DNA of 55,604 bases from JAKVCB01 sp963578605 (lineage in GTDB: Bacteria > Planctomycetota > Planctomycetia > Pirellulales > Lacipirellulaceae): NCBI GenBank assembly GCA_963578605.1, contig CAUZEA010000029.1, positions 1-55,604 on the forward strand, given 5' to 3'. The notes beneath the pieces were generated by a model. It had not been told where the DNA came from. It saw only the letters and a program-made list of their open reading frames with translations, and did not search any database. Each line of letters begins with the position of its first letter. Position 1 is the first letter of the stretch. A program made the translations under genes and the position numbers. Below are positions 9,060-18,400 of the stretch, one piece after another.

Positions 9060-9070
9060 ACGTCCCAGCC

Positions 9071-9090
9071 CGGGTGCATCCGTGCACCCG
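9071..9090 (-). repeat. Perfect hairpin in the rsmH leader (arm pair 2)
   Basis: CGGGTGCA (9071-9078) and TGCACCCG (9083-9090) are exact reverse complements with a four-base loop, extended by two further pairs after one mismatch. It sits 11 bases from the neighbouring hairpin. Could be a protein-binding operator or a leader RNA element. Confidence 0.5.
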
Positions 9091-9505
9091 AGCTATGGTG
9101 ACGTTGGCGGACCAGCCACCTACCACGCACTGTCGGACTTCCATGTCCTGGCTGCGACAAAAGACGACAAACGATCCAAAGAGAGTTTGTAACCAATCAT
9201 TCTCGACGGAAACCTTTGCCGGGCGACCCTGTGGAATTGCACACCTTGTCTGAATTGGTGGCCCGAAAAACACGGCCGAAATCTTCTCTCCCTCACCCTC
9301 AGGGATATCTTATCCCCTGGCCATGCCGTGTAACGGAAGCACTCGTTCTGTCGGAGAAGCAACAACGATACGGAGTGAAGAAAATCGGTCAATCTGGCTT
9401 TCAAACTGCTGTCAGTTGCCGTCTGTTCAGCTCCGTTGACGTATCTCCTTCAGTAATGGGAACATTCGCTGTCTGGAAGAACAAAAATAAATTCCAATAA
9501 ACTTT

Positions 9506-10657
9506 TCATTTGGATGGTGGGGCAGCTGCCAAAAGTTCGTCGTAGAGCGCTGCATAATGCGTGGTCATCGCCTCAAGGGAAAACTCCGCTTCGGCGCGGA
9601 TCCGGTTCTGGTGACCAAGTTCGGCCGCTCGGCTGTGATCGCGGGCAAGTTGGGTGACTTTTTCAAGGAACGCCGGTACGTCGTGAGACACCACCGTTTG
9701 CGGCTCACACGCCCGCCCCAGTAATTCGGCGGTTCCGTGTACCTTGATTGCCACAACGGGTTTACTTGCGGCCATAGCTTCCAGCACAACCCCCGGCATG
9801 CCTTCCCAGGCGGAGCAGAGCAGCAACATCTCCGAGGCCGCGAGAAGACGGGGCACGTCGCTCCGCCAACCCAAAAAATGGACATGGTTGCCCAGCGAGA
9901 GTTGGTTTGCCAGACGCTCGAGCCTGCCTCGCAAGGTCCCATCACCCACGATGACCAGGTCATGGTTGGGAAGTCGCTGCTGTAGTTCCGGCAGGCGTGC
10001 CAGCAGCCACTCGGGTTGTTTTTGCCGGTCCAACCTTCCTACGAAAAGCAGCAGTTTTCGACCTGCGGGAATTCCCAGTTCAGCGTGGGTGACGGGGAGG
10101 GCTGTTTTAAACCGCCCGAGGTCGACCCCGTTGGGAATAACCACGACTTTGCTGGCTGGAAAATGCATTCGTTGGACTGCGAATGTGGCCACCGACTCGC
10201 TCACGCAAATGTGCCTGGAAACGAGGGAATCAGTCATTCGGCTGGCTAGCCCATGAAAGTTCCAGCGGAGATCGGCGACGCGAATTCCGGTCACGCATTG
10301 GGGTACCCCGGCCAGACGCGCGGCAATGGCACCTGTCACATTGGCATGTGCCAGGAAACACTGCAGGAGGGCAGGGTGAAAGCTGCGGAGGCATCCCGTT
10401 AACTGGCGGATTGCGGTGCCAGCAGACCATAGATTTCTGGCATGAAAGAAAGTCACGGGTACCTTTTCAGCCACGGTTTGCCGGATAAGTTCATCCTGCG
10501 GCGGTAAGGGAGGTGGGCCGAGCACGAACACAGCCGTTTGGTACCGGTCGTGGGACAGGCGACAGGCCAATTCAACGAGTTGTCGTTCAGCACCACCTGG
10601 GGCAAGTGTGGTGATGCAAAAGGCAATGCGGTGAGATATGGACCCATTTTCCAGCAT
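9506..10657 (-). CDS. Family 4-type glycosyltransferase
   Basis: 383 residues from ATG 10657; the frame continues upstream but overlaps queA. GT-B fold enzyme: N-terminal I-A-F-C-I-T-T-L-A-P-G-G-A-E-R-Q-L (acceptor side), V-I-P-N-G-V-D-L-G-R-F in the hinge, L-L-F-V-G-R-L-D-R-Q-K at the start of the nucleotide-sugar domain, and the E-G-M-P-G-V-V-L-E (EX7E) signature of retaining GT4 enzymes near residue 300. It probably adds a sugar to a lipid or polysaccharide intermediate in the cytoplasm; donor and acceptor cannot be told. Divergent from queA with 75 bases between chosen starts. Confidence 0.88.
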   Translation of the reverse strand: MLENGSISHRIAFCITTLAPGGAERQLVELACRLSHDRYQTAVFVLGPPPLPPQDELIRQTVAEKVPVTFFHARNLWSAGTAIRQLTGCLRSFHPALLQCFLAHANVTGAIAARLAGVPQCVTGIRVADLRWNFHGLASRMTDSLVSRHICVSESVATFAVQRMHFPASKVVVIPNGVDLGRFKTALPVTHAELGIPAGRKLLLFVGRLDRQKQPEWLLARLPELQQRLPNHDLVIVGDGTLRGRLERLANQLSLGNHVHFLGWRSDVPRLLAASEMLLLCSAWEGMPGVVLEAMAASKPVVAIKVHGTAELLGRACEPQTVVSHDVPAFLEKVTQLARDHSRAAELGHQNRIRAEAEFSLEAMTTHYAALYDELLAAAPPSK

Positions 10658-10732
10658 ATGGATTAACCGATGGACAGTCAGCCGGAGAATGGCGACGATA
10701 GTCGCTGGTTCCAGCTCCCCTGTCCAGACCCG

Positions 10733-11818
10733 ATGAACAAAGACGACTTCACCTTCGATTATGACCTGCCGAAGCGGCTGATAGCACAGCAACCACTCGA
10801 AAACCGTGCCGACGCCCGCTTGATGTTGGTCAACCGCCAGGCCGACCGGATTGAGCACCATTATGTACGCGATATTCCGCAGTTGCTCGCTGCTGGGGAC
10901 CGGCTGGTGCTGAACAACACGAAAGTCATCCCTGCCGCGTTACAAGGTTTACGGACGTCGACCGGCGGGAACTGGCGAGGGCTCTTTTTGGAGGTCACCC
11001 CACAAGGCCATTGGAAAGTCATTTGCAAGACACGCGGACGCCTCAAAGTCGGTGAGCAAATCTCACTTTTGGACCGGCGAATGCGTCCGGCCACCCAACT
11101 TTGGCTCATCGAACGGCTCGATGACGGACAATGGCTTGCCCAACCTGACACCCAATCAAACTATAGTGACGTGCTGACCCAAGTTGGCCGAATTCCGTTG
11201 CCACACTACATTCGTGGCGGGCGGATGCTCGATGCCGACGTGGGCAACTACCAGACAATTTACGCCCGTAACCCAGGGGCCGTTGCCGTTCCGACTGCAG
11301 GTCTTCATTTTACAAAACAGTTGCTTGAGGCAATTGAGTTCCGCGGTGTTGCGTTTACCGCCGTTACCCTGCACGTTGGTTTGGGAACCTTTCGACCGAT
11401 TCAGTCAGAGTCACTCGAAGATCATCAAATGCACGAAGAGAGGGGAGAGCTTACGGATGCTGCCGCCATAGAGATCAACGCGACCCGCGAAGCCGGAGGC
11501 CGTATTGTTGCCGTGGGAACGACGGTTGTGCGTGTTTTAGAAACCGCGTTTGCACAGGCTGCTGACGTGCTTCCTGAGGGCGGCGCTACGTCACGCAAAC
11601 TGGCGGCCTGGTCGGGCAAAACCGATCTGTTCATCCGGCCCCCCTATCAATTTGGTGCGATTGACGCGCTGATGACCAATTTCCACTTTCCCAGTACGAC
11701 CCTGCTGGTTTTAGTGCAGACGTTTGGGGGACGCGACCTGATTCGCCGTGCGTACGAGGAGGCGGTCCGAGAGGAATATCGATTTTTCAGCTACGGCGAT
11801 GCGATGCTGATTTTGTGA
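10733..11818 (+). CDS. queA: S-adenosylmethionine:tRNA ribosyltransferase-isomerase QueA
   Basis: 361 residues. QueA transfers and isomerises the ribosyl part of SAM onto preQ1 in the tRNA anticodon, making epoxyqueuosine. Family blocks are clear: F-D-Y-D-L-P-K-R-L-I-A-Q-Q-P at the N-terminus, L-V-L-N-N-T-K-V-I-P-A, L-P-H-Y-I-R, Y-Q-T-I-Y-A, A-V-A-V-P-T-A-G-L-H-F-T and T-N-F-H-F-P-S-T-T-L-L-V-L-V near the C-terminus. ATG 10733 places the start 7 residues before the conserved F-D-Y; another ATG 21 codons upstream (10670) is possible but adds unconserved sequence. Confidence 0.95.
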   Translation: MNKDDFTFDYDLPKRLIAQQPLENRADARLMLVNRQADRIEHHYVRDIPQLLAAGDRLVLNNTKVIPAALQGLRTSTGGNWRGLFLEVTPQGHWKVICKTRGRLKVGEQISLLDRRMRPATQLWLIERLDDGQWLAQPDTQSNYSDVLTQVGRIPLPHYIRGGRMLDADVGNYQTIYARNPGAVAVPTAGLHFTKQLLEAIEFRGVAFTAVTLHVGLGTFRPIQSESLEDHQMHEERGELTDAAAIEINATREAGGRIVAVGTTVVRVLETAFAQAADVLPEGGATSRKLAAWSGKTDLFIRPPYQFGAIDALMTNFHFPSTTLLVLVQTFGGRDLIRRAYEEAVREEYRFFSYGDAMLIL

Positions 11819-11877
11819 GCACTACCGTCGCGTCTGCAATTTGAAAAATGTCAACTGCCCGTCACAATAGACCATCG

Positions 11878-12057
11878 TTACGGGCCAAAAGCACTTGTGA
11901 GTTCTACGGCAGACTTGGTGAAGCTCAGGACCGCTTTGTTGCCGACAAGATGCAGGGAACCTATCACCGCTGCGATAATCAGTGCCATCATCACGGCATA
12001 TTCTACGGCTGTTGGCCCGTCATCATTCCTCAGAAACTTTTTGATCTGCAGGAACAT
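11878..12057 (-). CDS. flp: Flp/Fap-type pilin, small
   Basis: 59 residues on the minus strand (ATG at 12057, TAA at 11880-11878). The protein starts M-F-L-Q-I-K-K-F-L-R-N-D-D and then has G-P-T-A-V-E-Y-A-V-M-M-A-L-I-I, the G/XXXXEY processing site and hydrophobic helix of Flp pilins; prepilin peptidase would cut before or near the Gly and leave the E-Y pair in the mature end. A GGAGG lies 13 bases upstream. It is the likely major subunit for the tad machine at 566-7474 but lies about 4.4 kb away on the other strand, convergent with queA. Confidence 0.88.
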   Translation of the reverse strand: MFLQIKKFLRNDDGPTAVEYAVMMALIIAAVIGSLHLVGNKAVLSFTKSAVELTSAFGP

Positions 12058-12441
12058 GTTCTGCTGATACCTCCGGACGCCGGGGCGACCTTGCTAAAAT
12101 GGTAGTGTGAAGAGGTTGGCCCCACGGTCAAAACCGGCTGCTGGACCGCTTCATTCGATGGGCCAAATTTGGCTGTGGAAGGTTGCTCAACCCGCAGGTG
12201 CGAAAACATTAGGGGGGGATTGAGGTGGGAGTGTAGTTCTTTTGTCTACGGGAAGAATAGGTCATTCTTGGGGTTTGAGCCGAGGCAAAACCGAAGGTTC
12301 CAGCTGAATTGAGCCAAAACGGTGGGGACCCCATGCCGAAAATTCCAGCCGTAGAGCTTGTGAGAACGCAACACCAGAGCCGATCATGCAGTGGGTACCA
12401 CCGCAGTCACTCGCAGCGGGGAGAGGGTTCTTGACGGTGGC
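12058..12441. other. Gene-free region upstream of the Flp pilin
   Basis: 384 bases between the pilin start and the end of the A-type carrier gene, both on the minus strand. I see no convincing reading frame. It should hold the promoter for the pilin gene. TTGACC-like hexamers occur (minus strand, near 12130) but without a -10 at proper spacing. Confidence 0.35.
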
Positions 12442-12774
12442 TTAAGCCTGGAACGAAGAACCGCAGCCACAGGACTTAACGGCATTGGGGTTATCGAACG
12501 TGAAGCCCCGTTTTTCGATCCCGTCGTAGAAATCAACGGTGGTGCCATCCAGGTACAGGGCGCTTTTCTTGTCAACGACAACAGGTACGCCGTGGAATTC
12601 CAACCGGGAGTCGACTTTTTCGTCAAATGCCTTGTCGAAACCAAGTGCGTAAGAGAACCCGCTGCAACCGCCGCCAGTGACTCCCACGCGAAGGATGACA
12701 TCGTCTTCGAGTTTCTGGTCTTCAATGATTCGCTTGACTTCGACAGCAGCTTTTTCGGTGAGCATGATTGACAT
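12442..12774 (-). CDS. A-type iron-sulfur cluster carrier (IscA/ErpA family)
   Basis: 110 residues. The three cluster-binding cysteines are present with family spacing: C37 in G-G-G-C-S-G-F-S and C102/C104 in K-S-C-G-C-G-S-S-F near the C-terminus. It takes Fe-S clusters from a scaffold to target proteins in the cytoplasm. ATG 12774 (M-S-I-M-L-T-E-K-A) is preferred; 12765 is an alternative. A promoter with TATAAT lies 87 bases upstream. It follows the cysteine desulfurase gene on the same strand, 119 bases away, which fits a shared role in cluster assembly; no IscU or SufB scaffold is adjacent. Confidence 0.93.
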   Translation of the reverse strand: MSIMLTEKAAVEVKRIIEDQKLEDDVILRVGVTGGGCSGFSYALGFDKAFDEKVDSRLEFHGVPVVVDKKSALYLDGTTVDFYDGIEKRGFTFDNPNAVKSCGCGSSFQA

Positions 12775-12860
12775 AGCGTGGTTGGCTCCAACGTTCGGGG
12801 AAATTATGATCATCGGGCGGGTTGCAATCAACAAGAGTGCCAACCGTCCCCTTCACATTT

Positions 12861-12888
12861 ATTATACCAATCGGTCGCCGCCTGAAAA
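12861..12888 (-). promoter_or_regulatory. Sigma70-type promoter for the A-type carrier gene
   Basis: On the minus strand TTTTCA (12888-12883) and a perfect TATAAT (12866-12861) are separated by 16 bases. The predicted start of transcription near 12854 gives a leader of about 80 bases before ATG 12774. It falls in the gap after the cysteine desulfurase stop, so the carrier could be expressed separately from it. Confidence 0.5.
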
Positions 12889-12893
12889 GCTAA

Positions 12894-14126
12894 TTAACCT
12901 GATTTTGAAAGGGAGGTCAATTTTCGCAGCCGCTGTACTGCTTTGACCACGCTGGAGGCGGCAAAATCGATATCTGCCTCGGTGTTAAACCGTCCCAGAC
13001 CGAAACGGAGACTACTGCGGGCTGCATCTTCATCGAAGCCAATTGCCTGCAATACGTGGCTTGGTTCGGGATCCGTGGAAGTGCAAGCAGCGCCACTACT
13101 AACAGCCAGATTGCCCATTTCCAGCTGCAACGCCTGCCCGTCAACATCGCCAAAGGAGAGATTCAAGTTTCCGGGCAATCGCAGCAGACCGCCACTCCTG
13201 CTCGATTCGTCCACCGCCGGCCCGCAGATCGCCACGCCGGCGATTTGAGAGCAGATTGCGTCGGCCAGACGGTTTCGCCAGCCAGCCAGCCTTTTCGTTT
13301 CGTCAACCATTTGGTCCAAGCAGAGCTCGATTGCTGCACCAAAGCCAACAATTCCCGCTACGTTCAGCGTTCCGCCTCGACGGTTTTTTTGTTGGCCTCC
13401 CCCAGAAATTTGAGGTTCCAGTCTGACACTTGGAGAATGACTTCGCACGTATAAGGCGCCGATGCCTTTGGGACCGTAGAGTTTATGTGCGGTGCAGCTC
13501 AAAAGGTCGACATTCAATTTTGTGACATCCACCGGAATCTTTCCCACTGCCTGCGTTGCGTCACAATGCAACAGCACTTCCTGCTGTTTGCAAATCAATC
13601 CAATCTCGGCGAGAGGGTGAATCACGCCAATTTCGTTGTTGGCGAGCATGACCGTCACAAGACACGTATCGTCACGGATCGCGTCGGCTACTTTTTGCGG
13701 ATCGAGCCAACCGGCCCGCCGGCTGCCTGTCTGTTCAACGCTCAGGAGCGTTACATCGTGCCCTTTTCGTGCGAGCCGCGCCAACGGATCAAGCACCGCC
13801 TTATGTTCGGTCGCAACGCTGACAATGTGGTTCCCGCGGCGGCGTGGTCGCTGGGCAACACCGCGTATCGCCAGATTGTTGCTTTCGGTGGCACCACTGG
13901 TGAATACGATTTCCTCGCTCGAGGCATTCAGGCTGCGGGAGATCGTCTCCGTGGCGTCATCGACCGCTTGTCGTGCACGGTCTCCCTGCGTATGGCCCAC
14001 ACTGCTGGCGTTGCCGTACGCCTCGCTGAAGAAGGGCAGCATCGCATGGACAACCCGGGGATCGACCCGCGTCGTGGCATGGTTGTCCATGTAGACAACC
14101 CGTTCGAAATCTGGAGATGGTGTCAC
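12894..14126 (-). CDS. iscS: Cysteine desulfurase (IscS/NifS family)
   Basis: 410 residues, PLP enzyme that takes sulfur from cysteine for Fe-S clusters and thiolation. The start region has Y-M-D-N-H-A-T-T; the PLP lysine is K215 in C-T-A-H-K-L-Y-G-P-K-G; the persulfide cysteine is C348 in S-S-G-A-A-C-T-S-T-D. The position and flexible loop fit the IscS/NifS group rather than SufS. The start is GTG 14126; the first ATG lies at residue 13, inside the conserved block. Gene order is desulfurase then A-type carrier. Confidence 0.94.
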   Translation of the reverse strand: MTPSPDFERVVYMDNHATTRVDPRVVHAMLPFFSEAYGNASSVGHTQGDRARQAVDDATETISRSLNASSEEIVFTSGATESNNLAIRGVAQRPRRRGNHIVSVATEHKAVLDPLARLARKGHDVTLLSVEQTGSRRAGWLDPQKVADAIRDDTCLVTVMLANNEIGVIHPLAEIGLICKQQEVLLHCDATQAVGKIPVDVTKLNVDLLSCTAHKLYGPKGIGALYVRSHSPSVRLEPQISGGGQQKNRRGGTLNVAGIVGFGAAIELCLDQMVDETKRLAGWRNRLADAICSQIAGVAICGPAVDESSRSGGLLRLPGNLNLSFGDVDGQALQLEMGNLAVSSGAACTSTDPEPSHVLQAIGFDEDAARSSLRFGLGRFNTEADIDFAASSVVKAVQRLRKLTSLSKSG

Positions 14127-14234
14127 GAGAATGGAGGACTCAGCTGTTATTTGTTCCCGGTGATTCAGAGCAGAGACGGCTCACTTCATTCTACACAAAA
14201 GATCGGCGTCGTGAAGAAACCTACCCGCGGCAAG

Positions 14235-14855
14235 CTACGTGATCAGGTTCTGCACCACGATCTGTGACCAGGATTCGAACTCCTCGAGTGCGTATCGAAT
14301 CTCCGCAAGCGACTGGAATCCAGCTTCCAGAATATCGACCTCGCGTGGTGTGATTACCGGTTGCTGAACATCGTAAATGTGCACAATCCCCAAGTGTACT
14401 TTGCCCACTTCAGTTTCATCATCGTTGATCAGGCCTACACAACTTGGTGAATACCCGGTTTGGATCTCGACTTCCTCATTCAGCTCGCGGCGGAGACCTT
14501 CTTCGTAAACTCCAGTGCCGGTCGCACCGGTTGTGGTATCGAGCGTTGAAATGTGCCCACCAACTCCCACGCTCCGCTTTGCCCGCAGGCGGGTTTCACC
14601 CTGTCCCTTGCCTCGGCAGTACTGGAATAAACGGACCTGGTTGCCTGTTCTGTACCTGAATACCACGTAAGGAATTACCTGCTTGAAATTTGGGTCCTCT
14701 TCCATCTCTCCTCGAGGACGGTAACGGAGTTGATCGCTTTCCAAAAGTTCAGGCAAATAACGGTCAACTTCTGGCGAAAATCCCTGAAAATAACCGAGGC
14801 GGTGGAATTCTGCAGTCGGCACGACCAGGACCTGTTCGGTTTCGACGAGCGACAC
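14235..14855 (-). CDS. Divergent Nudix-superfamily protein
   Basis: 206 residues from GTG 14855, chosen because AAAGGAG ends 5 bases upstream; a TTG six codons earlier contains this ribosome site inside its coding frame. The middle has G-G-H-I-S-T-L-D and then E-E-G-L-R-R-E-L-N-E-E-V, which keeps the R-E-L-x-E-E core of the Nudix box, but the upstream G-x5-E part is not intact (Gly stands at the expected Glu). Related planctomycete proteins are often labelled phosphoesterase. Substrate unknown. It reads toward iscS, 108 bases upstream of it. Confidence 0.65.
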   Translation of the reverse strand: MSLVETEQVLVVPTAEFHRLGYFQGFSPEVDRYLPELLESDQLRYRPRGEMEEDPNFKQVIPYVVFRYRTGNQVRLFQYCRGKGQGETRLRAKRSVGVGGHISTLDTTTGATGTGVYEEGLRRELNEEVEIQTGYSPSCVGLINDDETEVGKVHLGIVHIYDVQQPVITPREVDILEAGFQSLAEIRYALEEFESWSQIVVQNLIT

Positions 14856-15003
14856 GACGACTCCTTTCGACAAACAGTGGTAAAAGTACTACGATTGCTC
14901 TTTGCCTGATTTTAGATATTTTGCCTGGTTTGGCTAGAACCGGGCCGTGAACGGCGCCCGGCAACGCCTGGTTACCCACCATGCCGGCCTCGCGGGTGGG
15001 CCC

Positions 15004-15414
15004 TCAGTTTTGTGGGGATGGTTCCCAGGGCCCCTCGATTTGTTTCGCCTCGTGGTCACCCGGCCAGGGGGGTATGGTGACCGCGACGACTGTCAGCGGT
15101 TCGCTGCCGCACGAGCGAAACTGGAAGTGGGTTCCCAGCGGGATCGTCAGACAAACACCCGATTTCAAAGCCACCACGCTTTCCTGATCGGCCTTCTTTC
15201 GCCACATTTCTCCTTCTCCCCCCAGGAAATACCAAATCTCTTCGACCGTACGATGGGTTACGGCCAGGGAACTTTTCCCCGGTGCCAGCGTAAAATGGGC
15301 CAGACTGCCTCCGGTAAGGGCGAGCAGAATGCGGACATCCGAGCCGTCGGGGGCCGTGACGTCAGCTTCAACTGGCAGGCACCTGGTGCTGAATTTGACC
15401 TGGTTTGTTGACAT
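15004..15414 (-). CDS. Small single-domain cupin
   Basis: 136 residues with ATG 15414. The cupin barrel shows in T-L-A-P-G-K-S-S-L-A-V-T-H-R-T-V-E-E-I-W-Y-F-L-G-G-E-G-E-M-W (first motif, with His and two Glu able to bind metal) and I-P-L-G-T-H-F-Q-F-R (second motif, His retained). Probably a metal-dependent sugar-acid or small-molecule enzyme or sensor, cytoplasmic; the substrate cannot be told. It starts 34 bases after the stop of the macroglobulin gene on the same strand and may be cotranscribed with it. Confidence 0.8.
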   Translation of the reverse strand: MSTNQVKFSTRCLPVEADVTAPDGSDVRILLALTGGSLAHFTLAPGKSSLAVTHRTVEEIWYFLGGEGEMWRKKADQESVVALKSGVCLTIPLGTHFQFRSCGSEPLTVVAVTIPPWPGDHEAKQIEGPWEPSPQN

Positions 15415-15448
15415 CAGATTTTTTCGCCAGGCTGTTTGGCAGGGAGGA

Positions 15449-18400
15449 TCAACTGTCGTCGCGGTCTTCGATGCGGATCTTCATTTCATCCGAATTGCCG
15501 GTCAGATCTGGTGCGTACATGGCCGTAGCGCGAGTTGGCAGTGCGCTGAATCGGCCTGGTATTTCCGCCCGCAGGCGGTAACTCACACTGTGCGTGCCGC
15601 GGGCCAGTTGTCGCACAAACAGGTTGACCCGATTGTCGCGAATTTCAAGATAGGCGCCCATTTCGTTCCCGTTGTACCCACTGAGCTGCTGGACGGGTTC
15701 AAATCCTGCAGCCTTCATGTCTTCAAGGACGATGTATTCGTAGTCGTTTTTAGATTCGATCACCAACTCGACTTCGATCAGGTCGCCACTTTTGACGAGG
15801 CCCAGGTTTGTAAGCGGCTGGCGATCGTAGCTTGCGTCGCGTTGCCGGACGATTTCTCCACGGCTGCCGGCGACTTCGTTTGTCTGGTCCACGGATACCA
15901 GTTTGTAGAAGCGACGATTGACCTTTAGTTCCAGCCCCGACCGGCGTATATCGTCTTCCTGGGTAAAGTTCCTTAAATACGCATTAAAATAAAGCGGTCC
16001 GGTACCGCGTTTACGTAACTCGACCGTGTGCCGACCCGGCTGTACGGCTTCGCCAGTCAGCACAAACTTGTGATCGAATGAGAACAGGTTGTCGCGGTTA
16101 ATTGCAACTTCTTTACGCTTTTGCCCATCCATCCAGATTTCGACAGTCAATTCGGGATGAGATTCCCCACTTGCCGTGAGGAAGTCCGCCAGCGCTTCGA
16201 TGACCAGAGCGGTGTCGCGTGTGCTGTTCCAATACGTTGCGTGTTTGCGATTGTTGACCAAATACCTGGCGATTTGCGAGGCCAGGTCGCTTTGTGGTTG
16301 GGTGGCGGCCAGCAGTTTGAGATAGTATGCATGTGCTTCGAATTCGCTGCCGTACCAAAACCACCATGAACCGGCGGGTAAATTCAGGTACGCGGTTTGG
16401 TTTTCGTCGTCGGTGACAACATATTGCCGGATATTGCGCATAATCATCGCCAGTTTTTCGTTTTCTCCTTGTTGATGAAGCGCAATTCCGACCATGGCCA
16501 GACTGTAGACCGCCAGGTGGGTGCGGTCCCGAATCAGGAAATCACGCATCACCGGATTTGGTTGTGCTGCATCAACCAGTACCATGTAGACCAGGGCATC
16601 GATATTGTCCGCTTTTCGTTTGTGTGGTTTGGATTTATCGACAATTTTTTCCGCGTCATCACAATTTTGAAGTTGCCGAATTTGGCCCGCTTGATAGTTG
16701 GCTAACCAGTCGATACCGCGTTCACGGACACCTGGCACCAGGGCGACGTTATTCTGCTCAGCGATTTGCAGGCCACGTACGACGATAGCCGTCGTATGCG
16801 GGGTACTTTGTTCTCCCCATCCGCTGAACCAGCCCCAGCCCCCATCGGCGAGTTGCATTTCTGTCAGTCGTTTGACGCCTGCTTTGACGATCGTGTCGAG
16901 TTTTTCCTGATCGAAGACAGGATTCCGGCCAAACTGTTTTGGAGTTTCCCAGCCCGTAGGATCGTCTTCGAGATCGGGGGAGTTGAGATCGGCTTGTTTT
17001 TGGGCGAGTGCCTCTAAATCAAGTCCCATCCGCAGCAATGTTTGCTGCGTGATGACGGCTGGCAGAAAACGGTTGAGGGTTTGTTCGGTACATCCGTGCG
17101 GGTATTCAATCAGGTAGGGTAGGGCGTCGACCATGGTCCCAGCCAGCGTTGGCCGGTAACGGATTTCCAGGCGTGAATCTTCCACGCGGCGGTCGGCAGG
17201 CACGATGATTTCGAATGCACTTTGGGTCTGGTCGGGGCGAAGCACTCCGCTGTAGGAGTCCGTTTTGAGCAGCCCGTGGACGTAAACGGGAAAACGCATC
17301 TGGACGGTGTCGGCTGCGCCATCTGTCTGAGCGAGCATGCGGACGACAGCTTCACCCTCGTGCACAGCGGTGACGCGCCAGTCGATTCGGTGTTCACCAC
17401 CAGCTTCGATTTCGACCGTTTCTTCCATCACGCCAGGTGCCTCGAGTGTCCCCCCCTCGAGCTGCAATTGGATGTTGACTTGCTTTGCTTCGGAGAGATA
17501 GTTATGAACATTTGCGCTCAGCAGAACTTCGTCGAACTCGACAAAGAATCTGGGAGCTTGCAGGCGGACCACAAGATTTTTGCGTGTCACAACCTCCGTG
17601 GTGCCTTCGCCCACGCGGGTGCCCTGGCCCATGCTCCAAACGCGTATTTTCCAGGTTGTGAGATTGTCGGGCATCTCGAACTTGGCGGTGGCGAGTCCAT
17701 CGCTGTTGGTTTCCAGCGCGGCGATCCAGAGGGCCGTATCGGCAAATTCATGACGAATGAAGGTTTGCGGACCAGGTGTGATGGAGCCCGCTTCGTTGTC
17801 GGCGTTCTCGTACGATGAATCACGTTCGATTTTTGCAGCTGCTGCGGCTGGGGCGACACCCGTCGCTCGCAATGCTTGCCCGTCGGAAGCGGCAAAGAGT
17901 CTGATGGCATCCGACTGAAAATCGCTTGAGACCTCATTGCGGTCAAATCGTCCACGGCCGCTCTTTCCTCGATACCGGTCATTCCATTCGTCGGCCACTC
18001 CGGCACCGAATATACCGAGGTTTCGCATCCGAGGTTGGCGTGGGAGGGCCACGCTCTGCGCCGAGCGGTCCAGGTTGCTTTGCGACTGCGGCTGGTGTTG
18101 CCGCCGCCACTTCCAGAAAAACGCTTTGATATCGCCGACGTTGGATCCCCCGGAAATATATTCTACGCTTTTGTCGTAGATGGTGATGACGGTTGAGCCC
18201 ACGTAAGGTCGCCCGGTGTGGTCGGTCACTTTGAGTTTGACTTCGGCCTTTTGTCCAGGTTCGTACCCTTCAGCCGAGGGGACAACTTCCACGTTCAGGA
18301 TTCGTTTTTCAGGCGGGACATGGATTTCGCGAGTTCGCGTATGGACGCGTCCGTTAGCGACGGTGACCGCTTCCACAAAAAAGTTGGGCATATCCTTGGG

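Larger units (their letters stand above)
8952..9505. other. Long gene-free region between the GT4 gene and rsmH
   Basis: 554 bases. Frames on both strands are short, unlike known proteins and without ribosome sites. The region upstream of rsmH holds two adjacent strong inverted repeats (annotated separately). The part near 9480-9505 is AT-rich and lies just after the GT4 stop (minus strand) without a clear hairpin plus T-tract terminator. Confidence 0.4.

Noticed and set aside
13485..14267. Long open frame (260 codons) on the plus strand opposite the cysteine desulfurase gene
   Set aside because: It mirrors a highly conserved enzyme on the other strand and its own translation has no domain or plausible composition; antisense frames are common in this GC-rich DNA.
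15696..15706. tRNA T-loop-like string GGTTCAAATCC
   Set aside because: It lies inside the macroglobulin coding sequence and has no acceptor or anticodon arms around it.
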